The notes beneath the pieces were generated by a model, which saw only the letters and a list, made by a program, of their open reading frames with translations, was not told the origin of the DNA and ran no database searches. Of a stretch of DNA of 64,000 nt, positions 54,175-63,121 are shown piece by piece. This DNA comes from Jonesiaceae bacterium BS-20 (GTDB lineage: Bacteria; Actinomycetota; Actinomycetes; Actinomycetales; Cellulomonadaceae), in the NCBI GenBank assembly GCA_039995105.1, contig CP146203.1:1550001-1614000 (forward strand), read 5' to 3'. The position numbers and the translations under genes were made by a program. Each line of letters starts with the position of its first letter. Positions within the stretch are counted from its first letter, which is position 1.

Positions 54175-55736
54175 CGGTGATCCTCCTTTGATGTTGTGTT
54201 GACAGCGGTCTCGAATCGTCGAGCGACCTCTTCGTTTACATGTCGTTGCAGTTCAATTAACTCTTCGCTGGTCAGGCCGTCCAGTTCAGTACTTTGAGGG
54301 ACTTGCACCTGCGGTTCATCGTCCATTGCTGGTGGCGGGTCAAGCTCGTGGTTGTCGTTGTTATCATCGTTGTCCGTATTCGTGGGTGTATCGCAAGTGC
54401 TGTTGCCACCACCGATGTCTGTGAGGCAAACAGTTCCATCAAGGTCAACATTGACTTGGCGCATGGGAGTGGTCCGGTTGGCAACCGTTGCCGACCATTG
54501 ACCCTGCGAAAGTGGCAGCACCTCAACCACACCAAGTCCGTTCGCCCGCCAGTTCAACTGTGGAAACTGAGACTCAATTTCTAGTGTCAAAGCTTGGTTA
54601 CCAAGCCGTGGGGATTCCAACGTTCGAATCTCAAGGTCATTAAACTGGCCCGAAGTAACTTGATCAGCAGCAACCGAGCTGACCGCAACAATGGACGATG
54701 AGGCCCCGCGCGGCACCAGCGGTGTCACGTAATCCCAGCCCTGATTATTTTCAAGAGCTAGAAGGATCTCTGACGGGTTGGCAATATCTGGTTGGTCCGT
54801 TGCTTCATCTGACCCGCTGCTACTAGATGGGGTGCTGGTGCCCCCACTTGTTGTTTCGTACCCAGCGCGCTTGAGACGCATGTCCCACCAGCCGGTGGCA
54901 GTGACAGTTGATGCTCGTTGCATTGCCGCAATTGAAGCTGGATAGACCGGCCCTGGATATTCGCCAGGTTCAACATTGGCAATGTGCGTGACCGTCACGC
55001 CATCGAGCACAACAATGCCTGCAGGTACTTGATGCCCTTCCGGGAAACCCTTGTACTTCGTCACTGGGACAACGAGCTCTGCGTACCCGTCCTTGTGGCA
55101 GTACGCCCAGGTATCACGGTCTTCGAACTTGAGCATGGGGCTCACACGTGCCACTGCACGGCTGAGGGACTGGTGGAAGGGGCCGCCTGGGCGGGGTGTT
55201 TGCTCCTTGAACTTGCAGACAGTGGCCACGGATTTACCGTGCTCCTGGACTACAAGTTCGGAGTACCCGGAGAAGATCCCTCGAGCAACGACAGGTGTGG
55301 AATACGCGTCCACCCCTGGGAGGTACTTCGTGTGCTCTGTGATGAAGTCACCGGTGATAGCGCCAGCTTTTGATGGCGCGACCGCGGCCGCTGTCACCCA
55401 GGGTTGCCGCCATCGATACGTGTCTTGGGTACCTTGAACATGGTCAACGCTGGTGTAAGGCTGAGAGGCCCGGTGGTAGTGGGACCCAACGCCAGTTCCT
55501 ACAGCAACAAGTCCCGTAAGGATGAGTCCTACGATAAATGGCCCCTCGCCCCGTACTAGGAGTGCCAGCGAAATAATGAAACCAATGACAATGACTTTGA
55601 GGGGCACCGAATACCAAAAGGCCCGGCCTAGCCCGCCAATCTGTGCTGGGAAGAGCCAGTACAAAGCGCCAAGGAGTGCTATGACCCCAATGAAAATGAG
55701 GCCATTTGCGACCCCTGTTGAGCGTGAAGAGTTCAT
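54171..55736 (-). CDS. Membrane-anchored conjugation-associated protein, 521 residues
   Basis: ATG 55736 lies 9 bases after the element. Three N-terminal spans (LIFIGVIALLGALYWLF, VIVIGFIISLALLV, FIVGLILTGLVAVGTGVG), then a large outer beta-rich domain with Cys pairs, a Ser/Gly/Thr linker, and an acidic Asn/Asp stretch (TNTDNDDNNDNHELDPPP). It could be a structural or coupling part of the mating apparatus or an exposed receptor. No recognised family. Confidence 0.5.
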   Translation of the reverse strand: MNSSRSTGVANGLIFIGVIALLGALYWLFPAQIGGLGRAFWYSVPLKVIVIGFIISLALLVRGEGPFIVGLILTGLVAVGTGVGSHYHRASQPYTSVDHVQGTQDTYRWRQPWVTAAAVAPSKAGAITGDFITEHTKYLPGVDAYSTPVVARGIFSGYSELVVQEHGKSVATVCKFKEQTPRPGGPFHQSLSRAVARVSPMLKFEDRDTWAYCHKDGYAELVVPVTKYKGFPEGHQVPAGIVVLDGVTVTHIANVEPGEYPGPVYPASIAAMQRASTVTATGWWDMRLKRAGYETTSGGTSTPSSSSGSDEATDQPDIANPSEILLALENNQGWDYVTPLVPRGASSSIVAVSSVAADQVTSGQFNDLEIRTLESPRLGNQALTLEIESQFPQLNWRANGLGVVEVLPLSQGQWSATVANRTTPMRQVNVDLDGTVCLTDIGGGNSTCDTPTNTDNDDNNDNHELDPPPAMDDEPQVQVPQSTELDGLTSEELIELQRHVNEEVARRFETAVNTTSKEDHR

Positions 55737-55745
55737 ACCAAATGT

Positions 55746-55754
55746 ATGTGCGGC
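55746..55754 (-). promoter_or_regulatory. CCGCACAT element (spacer 9 to ATG 55736)
   Basis: GCCGCACAT, then ACATTTGGT, then ATG. Confidence 0.65.
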
Positions 55755-55775
55755 ATACGTGGTGCGGAAACAATA

Positions 55776-55810
55776 AAGGCCGGACCACTCTAGGGGAATG
55801 GTCCGGCCTT
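55776..55810 (-). terminator. Terminator of the tRNA transcript
   Basis: 12-base arms AAGGCCGGACCA and TGGTCCGGCCTT. It lies about 110 bases past tRNA-Thr and before the next promoter-like element; a short T-rich stretch follows (TTTATTG). Confidence 0.8.
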
Positions 55811-55920
55811 GCGGCAAGTTATGGCACTTGCACCCTGTATGCATATGCGGATCACATGCAAAGCCCCAGCACTCCATAACATTTCCAGGGTTCTCCCGGT
55901 GCTGGCCGTAAGCTTCCCTG

Positions 55921-55992
55921 AGCCTTCTATCGGATTCGAACCGATGGCCACCCGTTTACAAGACGGGTGCTCTACCACTGAGCTAAGAAGGC
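55921..55992 (-). tRNA. tRNA-Thr, anticodon TGT
   Basis: 72 bases. Acceptor GCCTTCT/AGAAGGC, D-arm AGCTCAGTGGTAGAGC, anticodon arm CCCGT-CTTGTAA-ACGGG with TGT, T-arm ATCGG-TTCGAAT-CCGAT. All consensus positions are present. CCA is not encoded. It lies on the transcript from the element at 56335. Confidence 0.9.
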
Positions 55993-55997
55993 TTGCT

Positions 55998-56029
55998 CCC
56001 TGGTTCAACAAGGGGGTATTGAACCAGGG
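55998..56029 (-). other. Hairpin between the tRNA genes
   Basis: 11-base arms CCCTGGTTCAA and TTGAACCAGGG with a 10-base loop, just before tRNA-Thr. It may guide processing of the precursor. Confidence 0.5.
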
Positions 56030-56037
56030 TGCTTGTT

Positions 56038-56111
56038 AATGCAGGTGACAGTTTTGAGCGCCAGTTCCTAAACCTAGGGGGTGTTTAAGACGTGGCAGTG
56101 TCACTTGCATT
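56038..56111 (-). ncRNA. 74-base rod-like structured RNA candidate
   Basis: Outer arms AATGCAGGTGACA and TGTCACTTGCATT pair over 13 positions with one mismatch. GCCA/TGGC and TAAAC/GTTTA pair inside. It is tRNA-sized but has no T-loop. It could be a small RNA, a spacer structure or a degenerate tRNA. Confidence 0.3.
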
Positions 56112-56113
56112 AG

Positions 56114-56182
56114 TCGAAATGGCAGGATTCGAACCTGCTGACCTCAACTGGTGAGGTGGCGTTTCCACTTACGCCCATTTCG
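56114..56182 (-). tRNA. Atypical tRNA-like gene, apparent anticodon CAG
   Basis: 69 bases with a full cloverleaf: acceptor CGAAATG/CATTTCG, D-arm GCGT-AAGTGGAA-ACGC, anticodon arm ACCTC-ACCAGTT-GAGGT, T-arm GCAGG-TTCGAAT-CCTGC. Odd features: C instead of T before the anticodon, G at position 8, and a 2-base variable loop. CAG would be Leu, but Leu tRNAs have a long variable arm. It may be a decayed or unusual tRNA. Confidence 0.55.
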
Positions 56183-56334
56183 TTTGGCGGCAGGTACCAC
56201 TCGAAGGCGAGATGGATCCTTCATGTCATGGTGGCCCTTCGTTTCATCTTCCCTGAAAGACAGTCTGAAAAAAGGAAGATGAGCGACGTTCACCGCCCCG
56301 CTAAAACTGTTGTGCCTTAGCGTCTGGTGTTCAT

Positions 56335-56343
56335 ATGTGCGGC
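56335..56343 (-). promoter_or_regulatory. CCGCACAT element of the tRNA cluster
   Basis: GCCGCACAT with predicted start base A at 56325 and only RNA genes downstream. Its presence before tRNAs shows the element acts on transcription, not translation. Confidence 0.6.
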
Positions 56344-56390
56344 ATTTCTAGTTCCAGCGCATTTTCATGCAACGAGTTTTCCCGAACTGG

Positions 56391-57086
56391 TTAATCAAGC
56401 TGCGTGAACTTGGAAACCTCCCACGATTTGGCGTCATCTGCGAGCATGAGCGTGATTTCTAGGTCATTCTCATACCCTCCAAATCTGACCCATGCCACGT
56501 GTGCTGTGGGCCCTGACGCCACGATCTGTCCCTTGGGTTCCCCAAAGTCAGCTTTGATCATTGCTGATTCAAAGTTAATCAGCGCGAACAGGTCCGCGGC
56601 CATCAGTGGCTCTATTGCCTTGGCCCACTGGTCAAACGGGCGCTCCGTATTGGACCACTCCTGAGCGAACTGCACCGCCGTGTTAAGTGCAGCTTCTCCA
56701 GCTGCAGCTTCTGCGGCATCGCTATCGGGATGTGCGTGGTTGTCCTGGGAGTCCGACCCCTCGGCGTACTGCCAGACAGATTCCCGGTTCTCCGGTCCGC
56801 CAGGTCCAAGTTCATAGTGGTCCAGAGCCGGGTCCTGATATGTGGGATCGTCCTCAGGTGCCTCAGTGTCTGGGGTGGCTCCTGGTTCCAGACCGTCGCT
56901 GCCGGCAGCGTCCGTGTCGGTGGATGGATCCGCGGCGTCAGGTGATACCAGTTCGTCCATTTCAACTTCTGCGCCTGGTCCGGTGACAGAAGACTGCTCA
57001 GGGGAACACCCTGCACTCAAGACAAGCAGGCCAGCTATGACAGGTGCCACGTACCGCCAAGACTGGCGGCGTTTCCGCTCGATCAT
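56391..57086 (-). CDS. Conjugation-region lipoprotein, 231 residues
   Basis: Basic N-terminus, hydrophobic core and lipobox VLSAGC. A long acidic Asp/Pro/Glu-rich linker leads to a C-terminal domain of about 110 residues (ALNTAVQFAQEWSNTERPFD, HVAWVRFGGYENDLEITLML) that resembles the NTF2-like periplasmic domain of VirB8/TcpC-type proteins. ATG overlaps the stop of the transglycosylase-M23 gene, so it is part of the same operon and probably the mating channel. Confidence 0.55.
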   Translation of the reverse strand: MIERKRRQSWRYVAPVIAGLLVLSAGCSPEQSSVTGPGAEVEMDELVSPDAADPSTDTDAAGSDGLEPGATPDTEAPEDDPTYQDPALDHYELGPGGPENRESVWQYAEGSDSQDNHAHPDSDAAEAAAGEAALNTAVQFAQEWSNTERPFDQWAKAIEPLMAADLFALINFESAMIKADFGEPKGQIVASGPTAHVAWVRFGGYENDLEITLMLADDAKSWEVSKFTQLD

Positions 57087-58900
57087 AAGACTCCCCGTGC
57101 TCGTAGAAATGGTGCTGGGTCAATGTATTGACCGTTGACTTTCATCTCAAAGTGCAGGTGCGGTCCAGTGACCCCACCTGTTGCCCCTGCTAGCCCGATC
57201 TGCTGGCCGGCAACCACCTTATCGCCTACTGCCACATTGAATTTAGACAAGTGAAAGTAGTGAGTAATCACACCGCCAGGGTGCTCAATCATGACCGCGT
57301 TACCAGCGCTACCCCAATAGCTTGCGCGGGTGACGGTGCCTCCTGTGGCGGCATATAGCGGGGTGCCAGTGCCTACACCAAAGTCTGTCCCTAGGTGCAT
57401 TTTCTGGTAACCCAAAATGGGGTGGCGCCGCATACCGTATGGCGAGGTGATGCGTGCCCCTGGTTTCGTGGGGAATGCCCATTCACCTGTCACAGCCCCG
57501 GATGATTCGTCTAGACCCGTCCCGGCGTTCCCAAACACTGAAACGTGCACGTGGTCAAGGTGCATGCTGGTGGCGTCGGTAGCTCCAGATGGGTGGCTGT
57601 ATGGTTTCCACTGATCTTTGGGCTGGGATGGGTACCAGTATTTTGCGTCCCAGATAATGTAGTTCACACCGAAGGCTGCTGCGTTGTCTTGAATCCACGA
57701 CGCCCATGCATCGCCCGTTTTGCTGGTGGTCCGCCAGTTAGGGACCATGAGGTCAACAGCGCGCCCTGCGGGATGGTCACTCTTTGAGTTGGTGGGGCGG
57801 TCCCCCACCCCGCCGATGTTGCCCGCGCTAATGGAATACTGTGCTGCCACGCAGCGCGCCAAGTTCAAGGCGTCGGGGGTGAGCCCCTTCTCTGGACTTG
57901 CAGGGACCAGTGCAGGGCAGTTCATAGGCGCTCCACCGGTGCCGCACCCATCAAGTGCGCTGGAACCGGTCACGTGTGCGTACACTGCCCGAGCGGTGGG
58001 TTCATGTTTCGCGTATGCGTCTGGGTGCCCGGAACGCTGAACGGTTTGGGCCGCAACGGTCACGGCCATGTCCTGCCACCCTGTTACTTTGAGCAGACCT
58101 TCGTAGAACTTTGTGGACGCATACGTTGGGTCGGTGATTTCATCGATGTCTCCCCATCCTTGGGATGGTCGCTGTTGAAACAGTCCGGCGCTGTCCCGGT
58201 CACCACCATCTAAGTTCACCAAGGTGGATTCCTGCATGGCCGTGGCTAAGGCAATGATGATGCCGTACGTCGGTACGTCAAGGTCCTTGCCTACGGTGAT
58301 GATTGTGCGCGCGTTACCGATATGTTCTTCGGTGAGCTTGCCACCTGAATGCCACGTTGGCCCGTCACCTTCAACTGTTGAGGGTGCAGCCGTGTCGGCA
58401 ACGCATTCGCCGCCTACTTCCTTTTGGCCCAGTACTTCCTCTTCGCTGACTATGGCTGCCACTGCCATGTTCACTGCATTGAGTGCGGCAAAGGCTGCAA
58501 GCATTCCACCAACAAGCAGGACCACAAGGTTGATGGTGATTACCTTGCGGGTGAAACCAACGACCTTTTGACCTGTCTCAGATTTTGCGACCTTGTCTGT
58601 GACCGCTGCAGCGGCTTTACCCACTGCCACGTTGCCACCGGTTGCTGCGGCTGCCAGGCCGCCTACTGCGGTGCTTGCACCAGCAGTTAGTGCAGCGTCA
58701 GCTTTCTCCCCAGCTGTAGTGGAACTATCCATGAGGGTCGCCGCGGTGGTTGCTGCTGAAGATAACTTGCTCTGCCCAGCTGCGCCTGCAACGGCCCCAA
58801 CTGCTTTGGCTGCCCCGGCACCTTTCGCCTGGGCAGATGAGCGATCAGGCGCCGGTGGTGCACCACTGGGATCAGGTGTAGGTAAATCGTCACTGGTCAT
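57083..58900 (-). CDS. Cell-wall hydrolase with transglycosylase-like and M23 domains
   Basis: 605 residues from ATG 58900 (9 bases after the element). An Ala-rich N-terminus and a membrane span (VITINLVVLLVGGMLAAFAA) precede a lytic-transglycosylase-like segment (GIIIALATAMQESTLVNLDG, SAGLFQQRPSQGWGD). A spacer and a C-terminal M23 peptidase follow, with MHLGTDFG and HLHFEM as zinc ligands. Such enzymes open peptidoglycan for type IV secretion in Gram-positive conjugation. It sits between the TrbL-like and lipoprotein genes. Confidence 0.85.
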   Translation of the reverse strand: MTSDDLPTPDPSGAPPAPDRSSAQAKGAGAAKAVGAVAGAAGQSKLSSAATTAATLMDSSTTAGEKADAALTAGASTAVGGLAAAATGGNVAVGKAAAAVTDKVAKSETGQKVVGFTRKVITINLVVLLVGGMLAAFAALNAVNMAVAAIVSEEEVLGQKEVGGECVADTAAPSTVEGDGPTWHSGGKLTEEHIGNARTIITVGKDLDVPTYGIIIALATAMQESTLVNLDGGDRDSAGLFQQRPSQGWGDIDEITDPTYASTKFYEGLLKVTGWQDMAVTVAAQTVQRSGHPDAYAKHEPTARAVYAHVTGSSALDGCGTGGAPMNCPALVPASPEKGLTPDALNLARCVAAQYSISAGNIGGVGDRPTNSKSDHPAGRAVDLMVPNWRTTSKTGDAWASWIQDNAAAFGVNYIIWDAKYWYPSQPKDQWKPYSHPSGATDATSMHLDHVHVSVFGNAGTGLDESSGAVTGEWAFPTKPGARITSPYGMRRHPILGYQKMHLGTDFGVGTGTPLYAATGGTVTRASYWGSAGNAVMIEHPGGVITHYFHLSKFNVAVGDKVVAGQQIGLAGATGGVTGPHLHFEMKVNGQYIDPAPFLRARGVL

Positions 58901-58909
58901 ACCCCATAT

Positions 58910-58918
58910 ATGTGCGGG
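58910..58918 (-). promoter_or_regulatory. CCGCACAT element (spacer 9 to ATG 58900)
   Basis: CCCGCACAT, then ATATGGGGT, then ATG, directly after the terminator of the upstream gene. Confidence 0.65.
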
Positions 58919-58946
58919 GACCACCCGGGTCAAGGTCCGGTGGCAC

Positions 58947-58987
58947 AGAAATGCCCTGCCAGTTATTTCCAGTGGCAGGGCATTTCT
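58947..58987 (-). terminator. Terminator after the TrbL-like gene
   Basis: 14-base arms AGAAATGCCCTGCC and GGCAGGGCATTTCT, starting 13 bases past the stop at 59000. Confidence 0.85.
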
Positions 58988-58999
58988 ATGAGGTGTTAC

Positions 59000-61900
59000 T
59001 TACCAGTCGACTTTCTTTGGCTCCTTTACGGGCGCGGTGGGCTTACCCACATCCCCTTGCTTGTCCGCTGGCTGAGAGTCAGACTTCCCGGGGCCGGCCA
59101 CGGGTGCAGTGCCCTTCTTACCAGCAGGTTGTGGTGCAGGTTTTGCAGGGCTAGTCCCAGTGGTGGTTCCCTTCTTGCCGCCTCGTTGAGGGGCAGGCTT
59201 GGTAGGACCAGTACCGGTGGAAGCTGGCTTCTTACCTGCAGGTTGAGGCGCTGGCTTAGCAGGACCTGCCTGGTTCGTTGACCCAGTTCGCTTCGACGGT
59301 TCACCAACTGGTTTGGTTGGCTTTGCATCTGTCGGGCGGCCCGGCGTGCCCAACGGATTGCCTTCTGGTTTTGCTACTGGGCTATCTGGCGCGGCCGTGG
59401 GCTTTGCGTCCGGCTTCGCCTCACCTGCAGTCTTCTGCACACTTTCAGCCTGAGCCTTACGCAGTCGGTGATGCACTACTGCCCCCTGGCGTGCTTGACG
59501 AGCGCGGCCGATTTCCTTTGCGCCTATCACTGCACCAATTACTGGGGCGGCGAGCCCACCTGTAGCTACTGTGAGCAGACCAAGACCAACTGCCTTCTTT
59601 GCTGCCTTTGCAGGCTTGGCCTTGAAGTTCTCCTTGATCTGGTGCATACGTTCCGACAGTGCTTCACGTGCGTCGCCTGCCAGTCCTCCACCGTAGCCGC
59701 GACGGTCAACTGCCTCTTCACGCTTGGCCTTTGCATTTGCTCGGACTTTGGCTTCAAGTACGGCGGCCGCGCCAATTACTTCACCGACGCGAGCTTCACC
59801 GGTGCTGACTCCCGCGTCTTCAGCCGTTTGCTTGCGCTTCTCACGAGCCTCAGCACGTTCCTTCTTTGCTGCAGCCTGTTCAGCGGCCTTTGCTTCCCGT
59901 CGCTCGCGAGGGGTGGTCGTCGTTTCACCTGCTGATGTTGTGTCCGCTGCCGTCTGTACAGGCTCGGTAGCGTCTGTTGCACCCTGTGTTACCTCAGGGG
60001 TGTCAACCGCAGGCGATTCACCCTCAGGAGTGCCAACGGAACGACCCTCATCGTCACGAGCTGGCTTGTCAGCAGTAGGACCTGCCCCAGTGGACGCTGG
60101 ACCAACAGTACCCTGGCGGGCGGCCGCTGCAGTCGTACCTGCCGCTGCACCAATACCAGCGCTTACTAGTGCCGTAGCTGCAGTTGACGGTCCAACCGTT
60201 GCCCCGGCGCGCGCAGCTGTCCTACCGGCGCTTCCACGCGCGGCACCACGCACGGCGCGGTGAGTGGCCGCAGTAGCAGCAAAACTTGCTTGACGTCCAA
60301 TTCTGCTGCCCAGTCCGCTGCCGCTCACGGCGTTACCAACGTTGCCGCTTCCAATGGCTTGGCCCCAGGCTTTCGCGCCACCCAGTGACAATGGCGAAGG
60401 TACCTTAAGGACCTTCTTGAAAATCCAGTGCAAAGCGTACACGGATAGCAGCGGCGAAATGCCCGTGCCGAGCATGGCTGTGATCGTGCCGGCGCCAAAG
60501 CTGAACACGAATGCTTGCTGCATGATGCCAGAGAACAGGGCAATGATGGAGAAGACCAGCACCATCCCAAAGACACCAAACGCAGTACCAATGTAGATCT
60601 TTGCGGCTTTACCCAATGCTGATGAGTCGCCTGTGCCGGGCAAGAGGTCTTTCAGGGCCACGAACATGAAAGAGAACGTCAGGACACCAAGTAGGAGTTT
60701 TCCTAAGAAAATTGCCAGACCAAGCAGCCCAAACACCAGCAGCACCATCACCGAAGAGAACAGGTATGCACCCATCATGATGATTGCTCCGCCAGCATCC
60801 GAACCGCCACCGTGTAGTGACAGCAAGAAGTCCCGTGCTTCAGGAGCGTTCAAGGTGTCACTGACGGTGTCGCTAGCTTTGCCAGAGAAATCAATATTGG
60901 ATTTACTGCTGGTGGCAATGCCTTTCAGGCCGTCCTTGGTGTAATAACTGTCGTTCCACCACGATGCGCAGTCATCCGGTGTAATAGGTCCGCGACCGGT
61001 CCCAAAAATGCCGGCCCGGTCAACCTTCAACCAGTCCCCAGCAACAGTCCAGTTCCCCTTAGCGTCCACCCGGCAAGCAGCCCAGGCAACCTGTGAACGG
61101 TCGCGCGGCTCCATCTCGTCACCGGTCCCCCAGGCTGCTGACTGCAGGTTTGGTTCCGGCAGTTTCCCACCCACATGCCTAGCAGCTGCAGCCGCTGTAC
61201 CGGACTGAACTGCAGGGGAAATACCCGCACGCTCTTCCAACAGACGGCAGTACATGTAGTCGCCGTACGGGTTATTGGTGCCGTATTGGGCGTCAATCCA
61301 GGCTCGCAGTCCAGTTTGCTCCCACATCGACGACAAGATCAATGGGACAGAAGATTCCAACGAACGAGCCATAGCAGTGTGGCCGCCTGCAGAGTCCACG
61401 TACCGTTGCGAAAGGATTTTCGTGTACGCGTCGCAGCTCAACGCCTGACTGTCCTGCTTGGTCCCATCGTTCGTGAAGGACTTGGTGTCAATGGTCAACG
61501 CTACGGCTGGTGCAGAAGCCAGTGCACTGACCGTGGTATTTACAGTTTGTGCAAGCCAGCCAGGTGACATCAGCCCTGGCTCGTACGTTCCAGCTGTGGT
61601 GCCAGTGGACTTGCCTGCACCGACCATCATGGCCGCAACAAGCCCGGCGGTTACAACCATGCGGGTGATGTATTTCCAGTCCATCCCGCGTCCGCGGATT
61701 GCTCGAAACAGCAGGGCAAGTACACCGGCCACTGCCAAGATGGAGACGATCCCTGATTTGAAGATTGCCCCGCTGACCTTCGCAACGGCTTTATCAATCG
61801 TGACGCCGAAGTACTTCGTGAGGTCAAACTGAATGGCCGCTTCGGTAATGGAAGTTGCCACTGAAAATGCGAGGTTACCAAGACCCAAGTACATGGGGGT

Positions 61901-62221
61901 GGTCATGTCCCGTTGAATGCGAGTGGCAAGGTCCGAGATGATCCCGTCACCTGTGCGGAAGTGCAACTTGTCAGTACCTGACCTCCAGCGCTGAGCAGGA
62001 AGCAAGTTCTTCTCACCAACGGGAGGCTTTGCCCCCTTGCAGCCCAAGTAGTAGCGGTCAATGTCTGACAGTTCGCCGAGCGAGCACCTTAACGGCTCCA
62101 TGGCCAAGAGTGTTACTGGCTGGGCCATCACCACCTGTGCCGGGGCGGCACTGGCAGGCGCGATGACAACAAGGGGTGCAAAAATTGCTAGCAGCAGTCC
62201 AAGCAGGATGCGACGGGTCAC
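59000..62221 (-). CDS. TrbL/VirB6-like channel protein with a long disordered tail
   Basis: 1073 residues. Signal peptide (LLGLLLAIFAPLVVIAPASA), outer segment, then several spans (ILAVAGVLALLFRAI, SSVMVLLVFGLLGLAIFLGK, FGVFGMVLVFSIIALFSGI, FVFSFGAGTITAMLGTGI). Residues after about 640 are Ala/Lys/Glu/Pro-rich with coiled-coil-like stretches and repeats of PAPQPAGKK type, ending near KKVDW. The plan matches actinobacterial SCO6881/TrbL-type proteins that form the inner-membrane channel. Stop and start overlaps link it to the PrgI-like gene. Confidence 0.7.
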   Translation of the reverse strand: MTRRILLGLLLAIFAPLVVIAPASAAPAQVVMAQPVTLLAMEPLRCSLGELSDIDRYYLGCKGAKPPVGEKNLLPAQRWRSGTDKLHFRTGDGIISDLATRIQRDMTTPMYLGLGNLAFSVATSITEAAIQFDLTKYFGVTIDKAVAKVSGAIFKSGIVSILAVAGVLALLFRAIRGRGMDWKYITRMVVTAGLVAAMMVGAGKSTGTTAGTYEPGLMSPGWLAQTVNTTVSALASAPAVALTIDTKSFTNDGTKQDSQALSCDAYTKILSQRYVDSAGGHTAMARSLESSVPLILSSMWEQTGLRAWIDAQYGTNNPYGDYMYCRLLEERAGISPAVQSGTAAAAARHVGGKLPEPNLQSAAWGTGDEMEPRDRSQVAWAACRVDAKGNWTVAGDWLKVDRAGIFGTGRGPITPDDCASWWNDSYYTKDGLKGIATSSKSNIDFSGKASDTVSDTLNAPEARDFLLSLHGGGSDAGGAIIMMGAYLFSSVMVLLVFGLLGLAIFLGKLLLGVLTFSFMFVALKDLLPGTGDSSALGKAAKIYIGTAFGVFGMVLVFSIIALFSGIMQQAFVFSFGAGTITAMLGTGISPLLSVYALHWIFKKVLKVPSPLSLGGAKAWGQAIGSGNVGNAVSGSGLGSRIGRQASFAATAATHRAVRGAARGSAGRTAARAGATVGPSTAATALVSAGIGAAAGTTAAAARQGTVGPASTGAGPTADKPARDDEGRSVGTPEGESPAVDTPEVTQGATDATEPVQTAADTTSAGETTTTPRERREAKAAEQAAAKKERAEAREKRKQTAEDAGVSTGEARVGEVIGAAAVLEAKVRANAKAKREEAVDRRGYGGGLAGDAREALSERMHQIKENFKAKPAKAAKKAVGLGLLTVATGGLAAPVIGAVIGAKEIGRARQARQGAVVHHRLRKAQAESVQKTAGEAKPDAKPTAAPDSPVAKPEGNPLGTPGRPTDAKPTKPVGEPSKRTGSTNQAGPAKPAPQPAGKKPASTGTGPTKPAPQRGGKKGTTTGTSPAKPAPQPAGKKGTAPVAGPGKSDSQPADKQGDVGKPTAPVKEPKKVDW

Positions 62222-62613
62222 TTTGAATTAACATCCTTTGGAACGGGAACGGTGTTGATAGCTAAAATGTGGACCCCAATATTCAACGGGTCGACACGGC
62301 GCCCACCGATGAAAAACTGACCGCTTTCGCTGCGCCACTTGTCGCGCTGCGTAAACACCCACAAGCGACCGCCGCTGCCCTTGCTGGTATAGGTAATAAG
62401 TGCGAGGAAGCCCGCAGATAGGGCCAGAGAGACCAAGATGCCTGGCAGGCCGATCAGTGAAATTACTACAGCTGTTGAGATGGCAAAGAAGACAATAGTG
62501 ATCACGAAGTTTCGAATCTGCTTCTTTGTGCCTTCAAAAATACCCACCGGCAAAATGCGCTGAGCATCCGCTTTCTTACCGGTGAGGTTGGTCAGCATGT
62601 ACATATTCCACAT
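62218..62613 (-). CDS. PrgI/TcpE-like small membrane protein
   Basis: 131 residues with two adjacent spans (FVITIVFFAISTAVVISLIG and GILVSLALSAGFLALITY) and a C-terminal cytoplasmic part. The small two-span layout directly before a TrbL-like gene matches PrgI/TcpE family mating-pair components. ATG 62613 follows AAAGGCCCC. Family assignment rests mainly on size and context. Confidence 0.55.
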   Translation of the reverse strand: MWNMYMLTNLTGKKADAQRILPVGIFEGTKKQIRNFVITIVFFAISTAVVISLIGLPGILVSLALSAGFLALITYTSKGSGGRLWVFTQRDKWRSESGQFFIGGRRVDPLNIGVHILAINTVPVPKDVNSK

Positions 62614-62645
62614 GGTGCAAGGGGCCTTTCAATAGTGGCTAGTGA

Positions 62646-62683
62646 CTAGTGCGCCCCTCCTTACACAGGTCAGGGCGCACTAG
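62646..62683 (-). terminator. Hairpin between two conjugation genes
   Basis: 11-base arms CTAGTGCGCCC and GGGCGCACTAG, 20 bases past the stop at 62702. There is no T-run. It may set the ratio of the pilin-like to channel transcripts. Confidence 0.55.
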
Positions 62684-62701
62684 GAAATGTTCGCAATGGC
62701 G

Positions 62702-63031
62702 TCAACTCAAGAGAGCGACAACCGTATTGACGACAAGGGAAAATAGCGTCAGCATTACGGGCACAAGAACGTTGGGGGCAGCCAACAGTGCGCCAAGCCC
62801 TCCGGTCCAGCCAATTGCTGCCGCGTTGGCGTTACCCCGCTTCTTCTGCCAGAAGTAGGTGACGATCGCTCCAAAGAACAGGGCCACACCAACCCACGTG
62901 GCATACATCATCAAGGTCTTGAAGTCGCCGGTGTTGATCTTGGTCCAAAAACTCGTCCATCCAGCAGTGAGGTTAATCTTCTCCGCTGCCAGAATGACAC
63001 CATCAGTCATTGGGTCAAACTGCTTTAACAT
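62702..63031 (-). CDS. Small membrane protein of the conjugation operon
   Basis: 109 residues, ATG 63031 after CACGAGGAGAACTC. Two hydrophobic segments (MMYATWVGVALFFGAIVTYF and LLAAPNVLVPVMLTLFSLVV) separated by a short basic loop. Size and position suggest a TcpD- or VirB2/TrbC-like component. No sequence-specific motif confirms this. Confidence 0.5.
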   Translation of the reverse strand: MLKQFDPMTDGVILAAEKINLTAGWTSFWTKINTGDFKTLMMYATWVGVALFFGAIVTYFWQKKRGNANAAAIGWTGGLGALLAAPNVLVPVMLTLFSLVVNTVVALLS

Positions 63032-63064
63032 GAGTTCTCCTCGTGTTCCGTTAATTGCTGTCTC

Positions 63065-63118
63065 TACTGGTCAACATGCGCAGGAGCCCCTAGGCACGTT
63101 GACCAGTAGATGTGCGGG
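63065..63118 (-). promoter_or_regulatory. CCGCACAT element with adjoining inverted repeat
   Basis: CCCGCACAT at 63110-63118, predicted start base A at 63100. 12-base arms CTACTGGTCAAC (63065-63076) and GTTGACCAGTAG (63098-63109) lie directly downstream of the element. They may end the upstream transcript or serve as operator. The ATG (63031) has its own ribosome binding site. Confidence 0.55.
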
Positions 63119-63121
63119 TTG

